Shown one piece after another: positions 1 to 8,603 of a stretch of 20,331 bases of DNA (position 1 is the first letter of the stretch; the number at the start of each line of letters is the position of its first letter). Origin of the DNA: Palsa-459 sp035510855 (GTDB taxonomy: Bacteria > Actinomycetota > Acidimicrobiia > Acidimicrobiales > RAAP-2); contig DATKGG010000075.1 of NCBI GenBank assembly GCA_035510855.1, forward strand, positions 1 to 20,331, written 5' to 3'. The position numbers and the translations under genes were made by a program. Under the pieces are notes generated by a model, which did not search any database, was not told the origin of the DNA, and saw nothing but the letters and a program-made list of their open reading frames with translations.

Positions 1-104
1 CGCGTGTCGCCGACCTTCGGAGCGGTCGCTCCCTCAGCCGGTCCCGCGGGCACGGGCACGGGCACGGAGATGCCCGACGAATCGAGTCGGTCGTTGTCGT
101 CCAT
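1..104 (-). CDS. N-terminal fragment, possibly ribonuclease E/G
   Basis: The ATG at 104-102 opens a frame that leaves the window after 34 codons. It is preceded by a purine-rich Shine-Dalgarno (AAAGGA) about 9 nt upstream. The visible residues begin MDDNDRLDSSGIS and continue with a low-complexity VPVPVP run, encoded by three GGGCAC hexamers at 48-65, then end in KVGDTR. No catalytic domain is inside the window, so the product cannot be identified from sequence. It starts 24 nt after the TIGR03936 stop. In many actinomycetes the gene at this position is rne/rng (ribonuclease E/G), whose N-terminus is a disordered extension, so that assignment is inferred from synteny only. It is probably the next gene of the elongasome/radical SAM transcription unit. 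Confidence 0.6.
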   Translation of the reverse strand, partial: MDDNDRLDSSGISVPVPVPAGPAEGATAPKVGDT

Positions 105-128
105 GTGTGGGCGTCCTTTGCAGCGTCT

Positions 129-971
129 TCACCCGCCGAGCACCTCCGTGCGCGCGGGGAGACCGACACAGGCGACGCCAGCTTCGCTGAGCGGTTCCGC
201 CCGGTAGGTCCGGTCCTCGTTCTCCATCCACTGGTGGGTGCGGCACGCACCAAGCAGCGTGACCTGGTCGCCGAGCGCCCGGCACAGCTCTCCAGGGCGC
301 ACTCCGCGGGGGCGCGTCGACACCGAGGCGTCGATCCCCACGGATTCGCCGAGCCCCTCGAGCACCCGCGCGGGCCGGTCGGCCACTCGAAGCGAGAGGA
401 TCGACGGGCGGAGGTCGTCGGCGACCTCGCGGCCCTTGCGCTCACGCGTGACCATGACAGCGTCGGCGCCGAGCAGTCGCCCGACCCGTCCGGCTGCCTC
501 TGCTGGACCCACGCCGAGCACCTCCAGTTCCCAGTCGCACGATGCTACCGCCTCTTGCAGCGACATCTCCGGACCGTGGAGCGCCGCGGCGGCGGTCACG
601 TCGACCCCGTCGGGCAGCATCGCCGAGAGCAATGCGCACAGCCGATCAAGGCTCGCGAGCTCGATCGCGCCCGCGTCGACGACCCGGATCCCCGGTGACG
701 TCGTCGACTCGCCGTCGAGTCGCAGGTCCAGGTACTCGGCCCGCGACGAGCAACCCGTCGGCAGCGCGAGCCCGAAGCTGAGCAGCGGTCGCGGCGAGAA
801 CCCCGCGGAGCGTCGAAGCGGCAGCGACGCGCGTCGCATGGCGCGCTCCATCAGTCGTGCGAGGTCCCTCTGCGACGTGAAGCGCACGCGGCCGAGCTTC
901 GAGTAGCGCAGGCGGAGTCGCTCGGGCAGCTCGAGCACCGGACTCGACAAACCCGGTGGCGTGTCGCTCAC
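129..971 (-). CDS. TIGR03936 (DUF2344) radical SAM-linked protein
   Basis: This 280-residue protein of unknown function is the usual partner of TIGR03960 radical SAM enzymes and is sometimes fused to them. The family signature is clear near the N-terminus: RLRYSKLGRVRFTSQRDLAR, then GFSPRPLLSFGLALPTG and AEYLDLRL. A longer frame runs upstream to about 1322, but that part only shadows the upstream gene. The GTG at 971-969 was chosen because it overlaps the upstream TGA in a GTGA and puts the family motif at residue 20 or so. The 4-nt overlap suggests translational coupling and equal production with the radical SAM protein. It has no membrane segment or signal peptide and is probably cytosolic. 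The family's biochemical role is not established. The family call is confident and the function is open. Confidence 0.93.
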   Translation of the reverse strand: MSDTPPGLSSPVLELPERLRLRYSKLGRVRFTSQRDLARLMERAMRRASLPLRRSAGFSPRPLLSFGLALPTGCSSRAEYLDLRLDGESTTSPGIRVVDAGAIELASLDRLCALLSAMLPDGVDVTAAAALHGPEMSLQEAVASCDWELEVLGVGPAEAAGRVGRLLGADAVMVTRERKGREVADDLRPSILSLRVADRPARVLEGLGESVGIDASVSTRPRGVRPGELCRALGDQVTLLGACRTHQWMENEDRTYRAEPLSEAGVACVGLPARTEVLGG

Positions 972-2908
972 CTGCGAGTCGTGCCGAGCTCGATGGTGAC
1001 GGGACCCGTGAGGTCCAGGCCCTGGCCGGTGCCCTGGGACCCGCCCGCGGGCGGCGCGGTCGCCGCCACCACGTGCTCGATGCCGTAGGTCGTGCACGCC
1101 CCGCAGTCGTAGCACGGGGTCCACCGGCAGTCCTCGAGACCGTCGCCCGCGAGCGACGACTCGTAGTCGCCCCAGAGGAAGTCCGGGTGCAGCCCCGCCG
1201 AGAGGTGGGACCACGGGAGCATCTCGTCGCGGCCCCGGGCTCGCAGGGCGGTCGAGGCGAGGTCGAGGCCCTCGGCGTCGAGTGCCGCCTCCCACCGCGC
1301 GAGCTCGAACCGCTCGGACCACTCCTGAAAGGTCCCGCCGTCGCGCCAGACGCGCTCGATGACCGCGCCGATGCGGCGGTCCCCCCGCGAGACGATGCCC
1401 TCAGCCCCCGTCGCGTCGGGGTCGTGCCAGCGGATGTCGAGGCCCCGCGTCGCGCGCGCCTCCTGCCGCAAGAGGGCGACCTTGCGGTGCAGCTCGTTCG
1501 GGCTGTCCATCTCGTGCCACTGGAAGGGCGTGTTGGCCTTGGGCACGAAGCCCCCGACCGAGGCGGTCACCGAGGCCTTCGAGTGGTAGGCGCGACCGCG
1601 CTCGACGCAGTTGGCGGCGAGCCGTGCGATGGCGACGACGTCCTCGTCGCGCTCCGTCGGCAGCCCGATGAGGAAGTAGAGCTTGATCCGCCGCCAGCCC
1701 TGCGAGAAGGCGGCGTCGACTGCCGCGTAGAGGTCGTCGTCGCTGATGAGCTTGTTGATCACGCGGCGCATGCGCCAGGTCCCGCCCTCGGGCGCGAAGG
1801 TCAGCCCGGTTCGGCGGACCTGCTGGATCGACGCCGCCGTCGCGACCGTGAAGGCGTCGACGCGAAGCGACGGGAGCGAGACGGCGACCTCCTTCACGCC
1901 TTGCTCGGGGTCGGTGAGCGCGGCGACCACGTCGCCGATGCCCGAGAAGTCGGCCGTCGACAGCGACGTGAGCGCGACCTCGTCGTAGCCGGTGCGCTCG
2001 ATGCCGTTGCGCACCATCTCGAGGACCTGCTCTTTCGGGCGCTCGCGCACTGGTCGTGTGATCATCCCCGCCTGGCAGAACCGGCACCCGCGCGTGCAGC
2101 CCCGGAACACCTCGACGTTCAGCCGGTCGTGCACGACCTCGGTGAGCGGGACGAGCTGGGCTCTCGGGTACGGCCACTCACCGAGGTCCGCGACCGTGCG
2201 CTTGTCGACCGTCGCCGGCGCCTCGTCGTCGACGTCGTAGCCGACGAGCACGCCGCCCTCGTAGCGCGGCGTGTACAGGCACGGGACATAGACGCCCTCG
2301 GTGTTCGCGAGCGCCACGTGCAGCTCGCGGCGCGAGCGCCGATCTGCGGGCGTGGCGAGCCACGCGGCCACGACGTCGTTCAGCTCGCCGACGACCTCTT
2401 CCCCGTCGCCGAGCACGATCGCGTCGAGGAACTCGGCCAGCGGCTCGGGGTTGTAGGTGCAGTGCCCGCCCGCGAGGACGACCGTGTCGCTCGGGCTGCG
2501 CTCGCTCGTGTGCAAAGGGATGCGCGAGAGGTCGAGCATGTTGAGGACGTTCGTGTAGGTGAGCTCGGCGGACAGGTTGAACGCGAGCACGTCGAACTCG
2601 CCCGCGGGCCGCGTCGACTCGACGGAGAAGAGCGGCACGGACGCCTCGCGCATCGCGGCTTCCATGTCGCTCCACGGCGCGTAGGTGCGCTCGGCCGCCG
2701 CGTCCTCGCGCTCGTTGAGGATGCCGTAGAGGATCTGGAGGCCCTGGTTCGGCAGTCCGATCTCGTAGGTGTCGGGGTACGCGAGCAGCCAGCGCACCGC
2801 GTCGGGGCCCTTGTCATCGCGGAACGAGCCGTCCTCGCCCCCGATGTAGCGAGCGGGTTTCTCGACGTGCCACAGGAGCGGCTCGACGCGGTCCCACACC
2901 GACGTCAT
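968..2908 (-). CDS. TIGR03960 family B12-type radical SAM protein
   Basis: This 646-residue enzyme should bind a [4Fe-4S] cluster through CTRGCRFC (Cys271, Cys275, Cys278), the CxxxCxxC motif of radical SAM enzymes. The N-terminal third (about residues 35-180) has the layout of the B12-binding-like domain in this superfamily, including LAGGHCTYNPEP and LGDGEE. The radical SAM barrel follows at about 260-500. A Cys-rich C-terminal motif, CRWTPCYDCGAC (near residue 600), could hold a further metal or cluster. Substrate and reaction are unknown for the family. The ATG is preceded by GAGTGAGG. It starts 28 nt after the mrdA stop and ends overlapping the TIGR03936 start by 4 nt. In Streptomyces-type loci it also follows the mre/mrd genes but with rodA between, which is absent here. 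Confidence 0.95.
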   Translation of the reverse strand: MTSVWDRVEPLLWHVEKPARYIGGEDGSFRDDKGPDAVRWLLAYPDTYEIGLPNQGLQILYGILNEREDAAAERTYAPWSDMEAAMREASVPLFSVESTRPAGEFDVLAFNLSAELTYTNVLNMLDLSRIPLHTSERSPSDTVVLAGGHCTYNPEPLAEFLDAIVLGDGEEVVGELNDVVAAWLATPADRRSRRELHVALANTEGVYVPCLYTPRYEGGVLVGYDVDDEAPATVDKRTVADLGEWPYPRAQLVPLTEVVHDRLNVEVFRGCTRGCRFCQAGMITRPVRERPKEQVLEMVRNGIERTGYDEVALTSLSTADFSGIGDVVAALTDPEQGVKEVAVSLPSLRVDAFTVATAASIQQVRRTGLTFAPEGGTWRMRRVINKLISDDDLYAAVDAAFSQGWRRIKLYFLIGLPTERDEDVVAIARLAANCVERGRAYHSKASVTASVGGFVPKANTPFQWHEMDSPNELHRKVALLRQEARATRGLDIRWHDPDATGAEGIVSRGDRRIGAVIERVWRDGGTFQEWSERFELARWEAALDAEGLDLASTALRARGRDEMLPWSHLSAGLHPDFLWGDYESSLAGDGLEDCRWTPCYDCGACTTYGIEHVVAATAPPAGGSQGTGQGLDLTGPVTIELGTTRR

Positions 2909-2936
2909 GGCCTCACTCTAGAGAATGCCCGCTGGC

Positions 2937-5033
2937 TTACTGATGCGTCGTCGGGTGCTGGTCGGGCACGACAAGGGGGCCCAACGGATGGGCCACGAGG
3001 TAGTCGAAGGTCTGGGCCACGACCGGGGCCGCGGCGTCCGCCCCGTAGCCGCCCTGGCCGATCACGCACAGCACGACGTAGCGCGGCGAGCTCACGGGTC
3101 CGAAGCCGACGAACCAGCTGTTCGGCTCCTTCTTTTGGCCGTTGACGAGGACCGTCGCGGTGCCCGTCTTGCCCGCGACCGGGAACGTGCTCAGGTTGAA
3201 GTTCGCGTAGGCGTGGAACGCCCCGTAGCCCGTGCCGCTCGGGCTGTTCACGACGCCGAGCAGGCCCTGGAGGATCGGGTTGCGCGTGGACGCGGGCAGC
3301 GGGACGCGCGCCGCGACCCGAGAGCCATAGCGCAGGATCAGCTTGCCTGCCGGCGAGTACACCGCGGCCGCCACCTCGGGGATGTACCGCGTCCCGCCGT
3401 TCGCGAACGTGGCGTAGGCGTTGGCGAGACCCAGCGGAGTGAGCGTGGTGCCGCCCTGGCCGAACGCCATCTCGATGTTGTCACCCGTGTACCACCCCCC
3501 GTTCGGATAGTCCTTCGGGAACTGCTGGTGCTCGTTCTTGTGGACCAAGGGGCTGTCCACGATGCTCGAGGACTCGTAGGGCAGGTCGATGCCCGTCGGG
3601 CCGTCGAGCCCGTAGGCCGTCGCGATGTCCTGGATCGGCGTCGCCCCATAGCGGTACGCGCTGTTGTTCACGTGGTTCTGCCAGAACAGGTAGCCGAGGT
3701 TGTAGAAGTAGTAGTCCGACGACTCGGTGAGCGCGAGCGGCAGGTCGACCTCGCCGAGCCCCGAGGTCTCGTCGTCGTGGAACACGCACCCCGAGGCGCC
3801 CTGCAGGCAGCCCGGCACCGTGAACGCACCGGTGTCGTCGACGTACTGGAACGGCGAGATCACGTGGTCGTCGAGCGCGGCGGTCGCGGTGATCAGCTTG
3901 AACGTGGACCCCGGGGTGAACGTGCCGTTCACGGCGTTGTTGATCATCGCCTTGGAATGGACGAGCTGGATGTAGTTGGCCGTCGAGATGCCGCCGACCC
4001 ACTCGTTGAGGTTGAACGACGGGTAGCTCGCCATCGCGAGCACGTGGCCGTTTCGCGGGTCCAGCACCACGACCGCGCCGTTGACCGCAGGCGGGTACTT
4101 GCCTGATCGCGGGTCCGTGGTGCTGCGCACGCGCTGGATGTCCGCCGCGAGCGCCTGGGTGACGAACGCCTGCAGCGGCGCCTCGACGTTGAGCTGGACA
4201 GTGTCGCCGACCGTCGCGGGGCGGGTCGAGACGGTCAGTTTCGGGATGCCGGCGGCGTCCACCAGGATCTTCTGCACGCCCTCGATGCCGCGCAGGTAGT
4301 TGTCGTAGTAGGCCTCGACGCCGGTCTGGCCGATGATCGCGGTGTTGGCGTAGCCCTTGGCTGCGAGCGTCGCGTACTCCGAGGCGGTGATCGGCCCGAC
4401 ATAGCCGAGCAGGTGCGGTGCGAGCGCGCCCCCGGGCGGGTACTTGCGCTCCGTCACGGTCTGGACGGTCAGTCCCGGGAACGCCGAGGCGTGCTCTTCG
4501 AGGTAGATGATCACCGCCGTCGGGGTGTCCGTCAGGATGGGCACGGGCTCGTAGGGGCTGTACTGGTTGCTCTTGAGCGACTGCTCGATGGAGCTGGGCG
4601 TCACGCCCGCGAGCGCGGCCACGCGCCCGATGATCGAGGGCGTCGCCTCGGCGCGCGACATGACGAGCTCTTGGTGCACGGCGTTGGAGACGAGCACCTT
4701 GAAGCTGCGGTCCACGATCTCACCGCGCGGGGCGGGCACGGTCACGGTGCGCTCCGAGTTCGTGGCCACGGCTTCCAGGTACTGGGTGTGCTGGACGATC
4801 TGGAGGAAGGCCAAGCGCACGCCCATGAACGCGAACAACAGGACGAAGACACCGCCCACCACCCAGAGCCGCACGTCGGGCCGTGAGCCCACGTCTTCGG
4901 GGGCCGCGAGCGGGTTCGGGAGCGTGGGTCCCTTGCGCTCGGTGATGCGCGTCGCCGTCGCGCCTCGGAACGAGGGCCAGTGCACGCGACGCCTGCGCGG
5001 CAGCCCCCGCTGGCGCCAGCCCGCCCGGCTCAC
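2937..5033 (-). CDS. mrdA: Penicillin-binding protein 2 (MrdA), class B transpeptidase
   Basis: This 698-residue peptidoglycan D,D-transpeptidase acts with MreBCD in lateral wall synthesis. There is a basic cytosolic tail of about 54 residues, one membrane segment (about 55-80), a PBP dimer domain with the APRGEIVDR motif near 101-109, and the transpeptidase domain. Active-site motifs are complete: STFK with nucleophile Ser376, SSD at 438-440 (the SxD form of PBP2), and KTGT at 622-625. The frame is open upstream to 5552, but that part shadows mreD. The GTG at 5033-5031 overlaps the mreD TGA as GTGA, the same junction type as elsewhere in this operon, so it was taken as the start. The short C-terminal tail is ordinary. 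RodA, the glycosyltransferase partner usually encoded next, is not in the window. Confidence 0.96.
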   Translation of the reverse strand: MSRAGWRQRGLPRRRRVHWPSFRGATATRITERKGPTLPNPLAAPEDVGSRPDVRLWVVGGVFVLLFAFMGVRLAFLQIVQHTQYLEAVATNSERTVTVPAPRGEIVDRSFKVLVSNAVHQELVMSRAEATPSIIGRVAALAGVTPSSIEQSLKSNQYSPYEPVPILTDTPTAVIIYLEEHASAFPGLTVQTVTERKYPPGGALAPHLLGYVGPITASEYATLAAKGYANTAIIGQTGVEAYYDNYLRGIEGVQKILVDAAGIPKLTVSTRPATVGDTVQLNVEAPLQAFVTQALAADIQRVRSTTDPRSGKYPPAVNGAVVVLDPRNGHVLAMASYPSFNLNEWVGGISTANYIQLVHSKAMINNAVNGTFTPGSTFKLITATAALDDHVISPFQYVDDTGAFTVPGCLQGASGCVFHDDETSGLGEVDLPLALTESSDYYFYNLGYLFWQNHVNNSAYRYGATPIQDIATAYGLDGPTGIDLPYESSSIVDSPLVHKNEHQQFPKDYPNGGWYTGDNIEMAFGQGGTTLTPLGLANAYATFANGGTRYIPEVAAAVYSPAGKLILRYGSRVAARVPLPASTRNPILQGLLGVVNSPSGTGYGAFHAYANFNLSTFPVAGKTGTATVLVNGQKKEPNSWFVGFGPVSSPRYVVLCVIGQGGYGADAAAPVVAQTFDYLVAHPLGPLVVPDQHPTTHQ

Positions 5034-5572
5034 AGCGCCCCTCTGACGGGCTCGAGCGGCCCCGCGCGCGCTGAGTCGTCGACGACGAGCGGGCCGAGGA
5101 CGCGCATCACCGGGCGCACGAGCACGGCGCACGCCACCGCGTCGAGCCCACAGACGATCCCGAGCGTCGCCGACAGGAAGGAGCCGTGGCCGATCACCGC
5201 CGCGCAGACCGCGTACAGGAGGGGCGCGAGCAGCCCGCCGCCGAAGGCGATCGACGGCGCGACCCAGAAGGCCGAGCCACCGAGGTCGCCAATCCCCTCC
5301 TCGCCGAGCCGGCCGACGAAGAAGCCCACCAGGACCCCGACGATGGCCGACAGCCCGAACGGCGTCGGCAGGAACAGATCGGCGACCGCACCGCCCACGA
5401 GCCCCGCGGCCATGCCTGCCTTGGTCCCCGCGGCCAGGCCGACGGCCACCGGCAGGACCCAGACCAGCTCGGCGTGCACGCCCGCGATGCTCAGCTCGTC
5501 GGCCACCGTCAGCTGGACGACGACGATCGCAAGTCCTGCGACGACCAGCCACGCCCAGCGAGACGGGCTCAT
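5030..5572 (-). CDS. mreD: Rod shape-determining protein MreD
   Basis: This 180-residue integral membrane protein has five or six hydrophobic segments, starting at residues 8-25. The family-typical GLVGGAVADLFLPTPFGLSA region lies near 57-76; the DLF/L-P-FG signature is characteristic of MreD. It sits in the membrane, where it links MreC to the rest of the elongation complex. It starts at an ATG that overlaps the mreC stop as ATGA and ends overlapping the mrdA start as GTGA, so its translation is probably coupled on both sides. The length is within the normal family range. Sequence identity of MreD is generally low, so the call rests on topology, the motif and the operon position together. 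Confidence 0.93.
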   Translation of the reverse strand: MSPSRWAWLVVAGLAIVVVQLTVADELSIAGVHAELVWVLPVAVGLAAGTKAGMAAGLVGGAVADLFLPTPFGLSAIVGVLVGFFVGRLGEEGIGDLGGSAFWVAPSIAFGGGLLAPLLYAVCAAVIGHGSFLSATLGIVCGLDAVACAVLVRPVMRVLGPLVVDDSARAGPLEPVRGAL

Positions 5573-6387
5573 GAGCCGGGTTCCCAGAGCACGACCTCGA
5601 CGTAGTCGAGCTCGTTCAGGTTCGCGAGTGGCGTGACCGAGATCGACACCTCGGTCGCGCCGCGGTGGATGTGCGTGACCGCGATCCTGCCGACAGGGAT
5701 CCCCGCCGGGAACAGGCCCCCCTGGAGCCCGCTCGTGTACATCGTCTCACCTTTGTGCACGGGCGTGCCGGGCGCAACGAAATCCTCGTCGAGCGGCTGG
5801 CCCGCGCCCTGGCCGTGCACGACGGCCTGGTAGCCCGCCGATCCGAACGTGACGCCGATCGACTGGCTCGCGTCGGTGAGCAGTGTGACGGTCGCACCAC
5901 CCGACGTCGTCGCGGTCACGATGCCGACGAGTCCGCCTGCGCCGACGACCGGCATGCCGTCGAGCACTCCCGACGACGAGCCCTTGTCGATCTCGATGGT
6001 CGCGGTGAAGTCGGAGAGGTTCTGGTAGTTCGTCTGCGCCACGACGATTGGCAGCGTGCCCAAGAATGGGATCCCATCGAGAGCGAGGAGGTCACGCAGC
6101 CGGGTCTGCTCGAAGCCGGCGCTGCGCTGCTTGAGCTCGAGGCGACCGAGCTCTCGCTCGAGCTGGTGGTTCTGCGCGACCACGTTGGCGTAGTTGAACG
6201 CGCCCGCGAACGTCTCGCCCACGGGCTTGGTGATCCCGCGGACCACGTCGACGAACGGCGAGACAATCGCGCGCGCGAGGCCCGAGCCCGCAGACCGCAG
6301 CGGCCCGCCGATCGCGAGCAGCGTGAACGCGGCGAGGAGGAAGCCCGCGAGCGTCAGAAGTCGACGTCGTCCTCGCTGCGGCGCCAC
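5569..6387 (-). CDS. mreC: Rod shape-determining protein MreC
   Basis: This 272-residue bitopic protein has a short basic cytosolic end (APQRGRRR), one membrane helix (about residues 10-28), a coiled coil (about 62-100, QNHQLERELGRLELKQ) and the extracytoplasmic beta-barrel domain. The barrel contains GSSSGVLDGMPVV and the YTSGLQGGLFPAGIPVGRI stretch typical of MreC. It scaffolds PBP2 outside the membrane. An open frame continues upstream inside mreB. The GTG at 6387-6385, 13 nt after the mreB stop, was chosen because it puts a normal charged end before the membrane helix. The Shine-Dalgarno there is weak, so a few residues of uncertainty remain. The stop overlaps the mreD ATG. Confidence 0.94.
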   Translation of the reverse strand: MAPQRGRRRLLTLAGFLLAAFTLLAIGGPLRSAGSGLARAIVSPFVDVVRGITKPVGETFAGAFNYANVVAQNHQLERELGRLELKQRSAGFEQTRLRDLLALDGIPFLGTLPIVVAQTNYQNLSDFTATIEIDKGSSSGVLDGMPVVGAGGLVGIVTATTSGGATVTLLTDASQSIGVTFGSAGYQAVVHGQGAGQPLDEDFVAPGTPVHKGETMYTSGLQGGLFPAGIPVGRIAVTHIHRGATEVSISVTPLANLNELDYVEVVLWEPGS

Positions 6388-6400
6388 GGGCGACGCGGCG

Positions 6401-7432
<1,032 letters not shown>

Positions 7433-7450
7433 CGTGTGCGTCCGTGTGGC

Positions 7451-7466
7451 GCGCCGCGAGCGGCGC
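7451..7466 (-). promoter_or_regulatory. Hairpin in the mreB leader
   Basis: The two 7-nt arms GCGCCGC (7451-7457) and GCGGCGC (7460-7466) are perfect inverted repeats around a two-base centre, foldable as a 6-bp stem with a 4-nt loop. It lies just after the expected transcription start of mreB and about 18 nt before the ATG, so it would form in the 5' end of the mRNA. It could protect the transcript end or affect ribosome access. No U-tract follows, so it is unlikely to be a terminator. The function is inferred. Confidence 0.55.
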
Positions 7467-7477
7467 CGCCTTGCAAC

Positions 7478-7506
7478 AGCGTACGGGAGTATCCGCTGGC
7501 TGACAA
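7478..7506 (-). promoter_or_regulatory. Promoter of the mreB operon
   Basis: On the minus strand a -35 hexamer TTGTCA (7506-7501) is followed after exactly 17 nt by TACGCT (7483-7478), which fits the actinobacterial -10 form TANNNT. Transcription would begin near 7471, giving a leader of about 40 nt before the mreB ATG at 7432. It lies in the only gap between the broken gene and mreB. It is not confirmed experimentally. Confidence 0.65.
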
Positions 7507-7560
7507 GCCGCCCGTGATATCGCACGCCAGCACGGGCCGCCGTGCACCGCGACGCGCGCG

Positions 7561-8180
7561 TCATGCCTCGATCGAGCGGTCCTCGATCTCGAAGAGGTGG
7601 TCGCAGACGTGCCACGCGATGCGTCGCGCCGCGTAACGAGGCGGCCACGTCCCGGTGCGATCGGTGCTCACCGTGCCGTCGATGACCCCGAGTATGCGTG
7701 CGCGCAACGACCCCGAGTATGCGTGCGCGCAACGCGTCGATCGCGGCTCGCTCACCGCTCGGGGCCGGGTCCTCAGCCCGAGCTTGCGCGTAGGCGACCT
7801 CGGCCGCGTCGAGGTGGGCCACGATCTTGTCGACGTCGCGGCCGCCTCGTCGAGGCGAGCCCAGCACGCAGCGACGATCGAGGTGAGCGAGCACGCGTCG
7901 TCGCGTGCAGCGCGCGCACGTCGAGCTCACGGGTCTGCGAGGGCGCGCCGAAGTCCGTGGTCGCGTCCCCGGGGACGCTCGCCGCGACGGCGAGGCGCCC
8001 GCTCGGCGCGGCGATCGAGCTCGCCTCGAGCACGCCCGCGTACCTCGTGCGAGACAACTCGAGGGCGTCGAGGGCGAGCTCGGGATCGCGTCCCGCGCGC
8101 ACCCAGCCGGGCCAGTCGAGCGCGCTCGCGAAGCACTTGGTCCTGCCGTCCTCGATGAGGACGGCGACGCGTGATGCCAC
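7561..8180 (-). pseudogene. Broken conserved actinobacterial gene (DinB-like C-terminal part)
   Basis: Three reading frames together encode one recognisable protein. The GTG at 8180, 4 nt after the ndk stop, starts an N-terminal part with ASALDWPGWVRAGRDPELAL and VPGDATTDFGAPS. A short piece (CWARLDEAA) in a second frame and a middle part (GGRDVDKIVAHLDAAEVAYA) in a third follow. The C-terminal part, TWPPRYAARRIAWHVCDHLFEIEDRS, is in the second frame again and ends at 7561. At least one small indel or deletion lies between about 7840 and 7900. The middle-to-end switch is caused by a 25-bp tandem duplication at 7684-7733. Removing one copy joins LRARILGV to IDGTVSTDRTG in one frame. From memory, intact relatives are hypothetical actinobacterial proteins of roughly 200 residues or a little more. 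The DinB-like resemblance is an inference from the HVCDHLFEIEDR motif. Assembly error is the main alternative. Confidence 0.75.
7684..7733. repeat. Exact 25-bp tandem duplication
   Basis: The 25-nt unit at 7684-7708 is repeated without mismatch at 7709-7733. Each copy contains CCCGAGTATGCGTGCGCG. Because 25 is not a multiple of three, it shifts the reading frame of the minus-strand gene it lies in. It occurs twice only, so it is a duplication scar rather than a repeat array. Confidence 0.95.
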
Positions 8181-8184
8181 GACG

Positions 8185-8595
8185 TCAGCTGAGCGACGGG
8201 AAGAACAGCGCGAGCTCGCGCGCGGCGGACGCCGCGGAGTCCGAGCCGTGGATGAGGTTCTCGGTGAGCTCGGTCGCGAGATCGCCCCGGATCGTGCCGG
8301 GCGCCGCGTCGGCGGGATTCGTCGCGCCCATCATCGAGCGCACCATCGCCCAAGTGCCAGTGGGTCCCTCGAGCGCGCAGACGAACGACGGCGACCGTGT
8401 GATGAACGTGACGACGTCGCCGAAGAATGGCTTCGCCTGGTGCTCGGCGTAGTGGCGCCTTGCGGTCGACTCGTCGATCTGGCGCAGCTCGCCCGCGACG
8501 AGGCGCAGGCCCTTGCGCTCCAAACGCCCCAATATCTCGCCGATCAGGCGTCGTTCGACGCCGTCAGGCTTCACGATGACCAGGGTGCGCTCCAC
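8185..8595 (-). CDS. ndk: Nucleoside diphosphate kinase
   Basis: This 136-residue cytosolic enzyme transfers the gamma phosphate of NTPs to NDPs through a phosphohistidine. The N-terminus MERTLVIVKPDGVERRLIGEI is typical. The active-site segment NLIHGSDS places the catalytic His at 116, and ATNPADAAPGTIRGD is the conserved nucleotide-binding stretch. The length is normal. The start is a GTG with no Shine-Dalgarno, consistent with a near-leaderless mRNA from the promoter at 8604-8632. Adjacency to folC on one side and mreB on the other is usual in actinomycetes. The next gene downstream begins 4 nt after its stop but is broken. Confidence 0.97.
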   Translation of the reverse strand: MERTLVIVKPDGVERRLIGEILGRLERKGLRLVAGELRQIDESTARRHYAEHQAKPFFGDVVTFITRSPSFVCALEGPTGTWAMVRSMMGATNPADAAPGTIRGDLATELTENLIHGSDSAASAARELALFFPSLS

Positions 8596-8603
8596 GGCGC
8601 TGG

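Noticed and set aside
48..65. Three GGGCAC hexamers as a possible phase-variable repeat
   Set aside because: Three copies are too few, and the unit is a multiple of three, so changes would only alter the VPVPVP run length without switching the gene off.
956..3145. Very long plus-strand open frame opposite the radical SAM gene
   Set aside because: It is a shadow of the minus-strand gene caused by GC-rich third positions. Its translation is Arg/Val/Asp-rich with no recognisable motif, whereas the minus strand encodes a complete radical SAM enzyme.
5034..5552. N-terminal extension of mrdA
   Set aside because: The extra 173 residues are Arg/Gly-rich and lie entirely over mreD. The GTGA overlap start at 5033 gives a normal PBP2.
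7684..7733. 25-bp repeat as a possible CRISPR or attachment site
   Set aside because: There are only two copies with no spacer between them and they lie inside a coding region, so a tandem duplication is the simpler reading.
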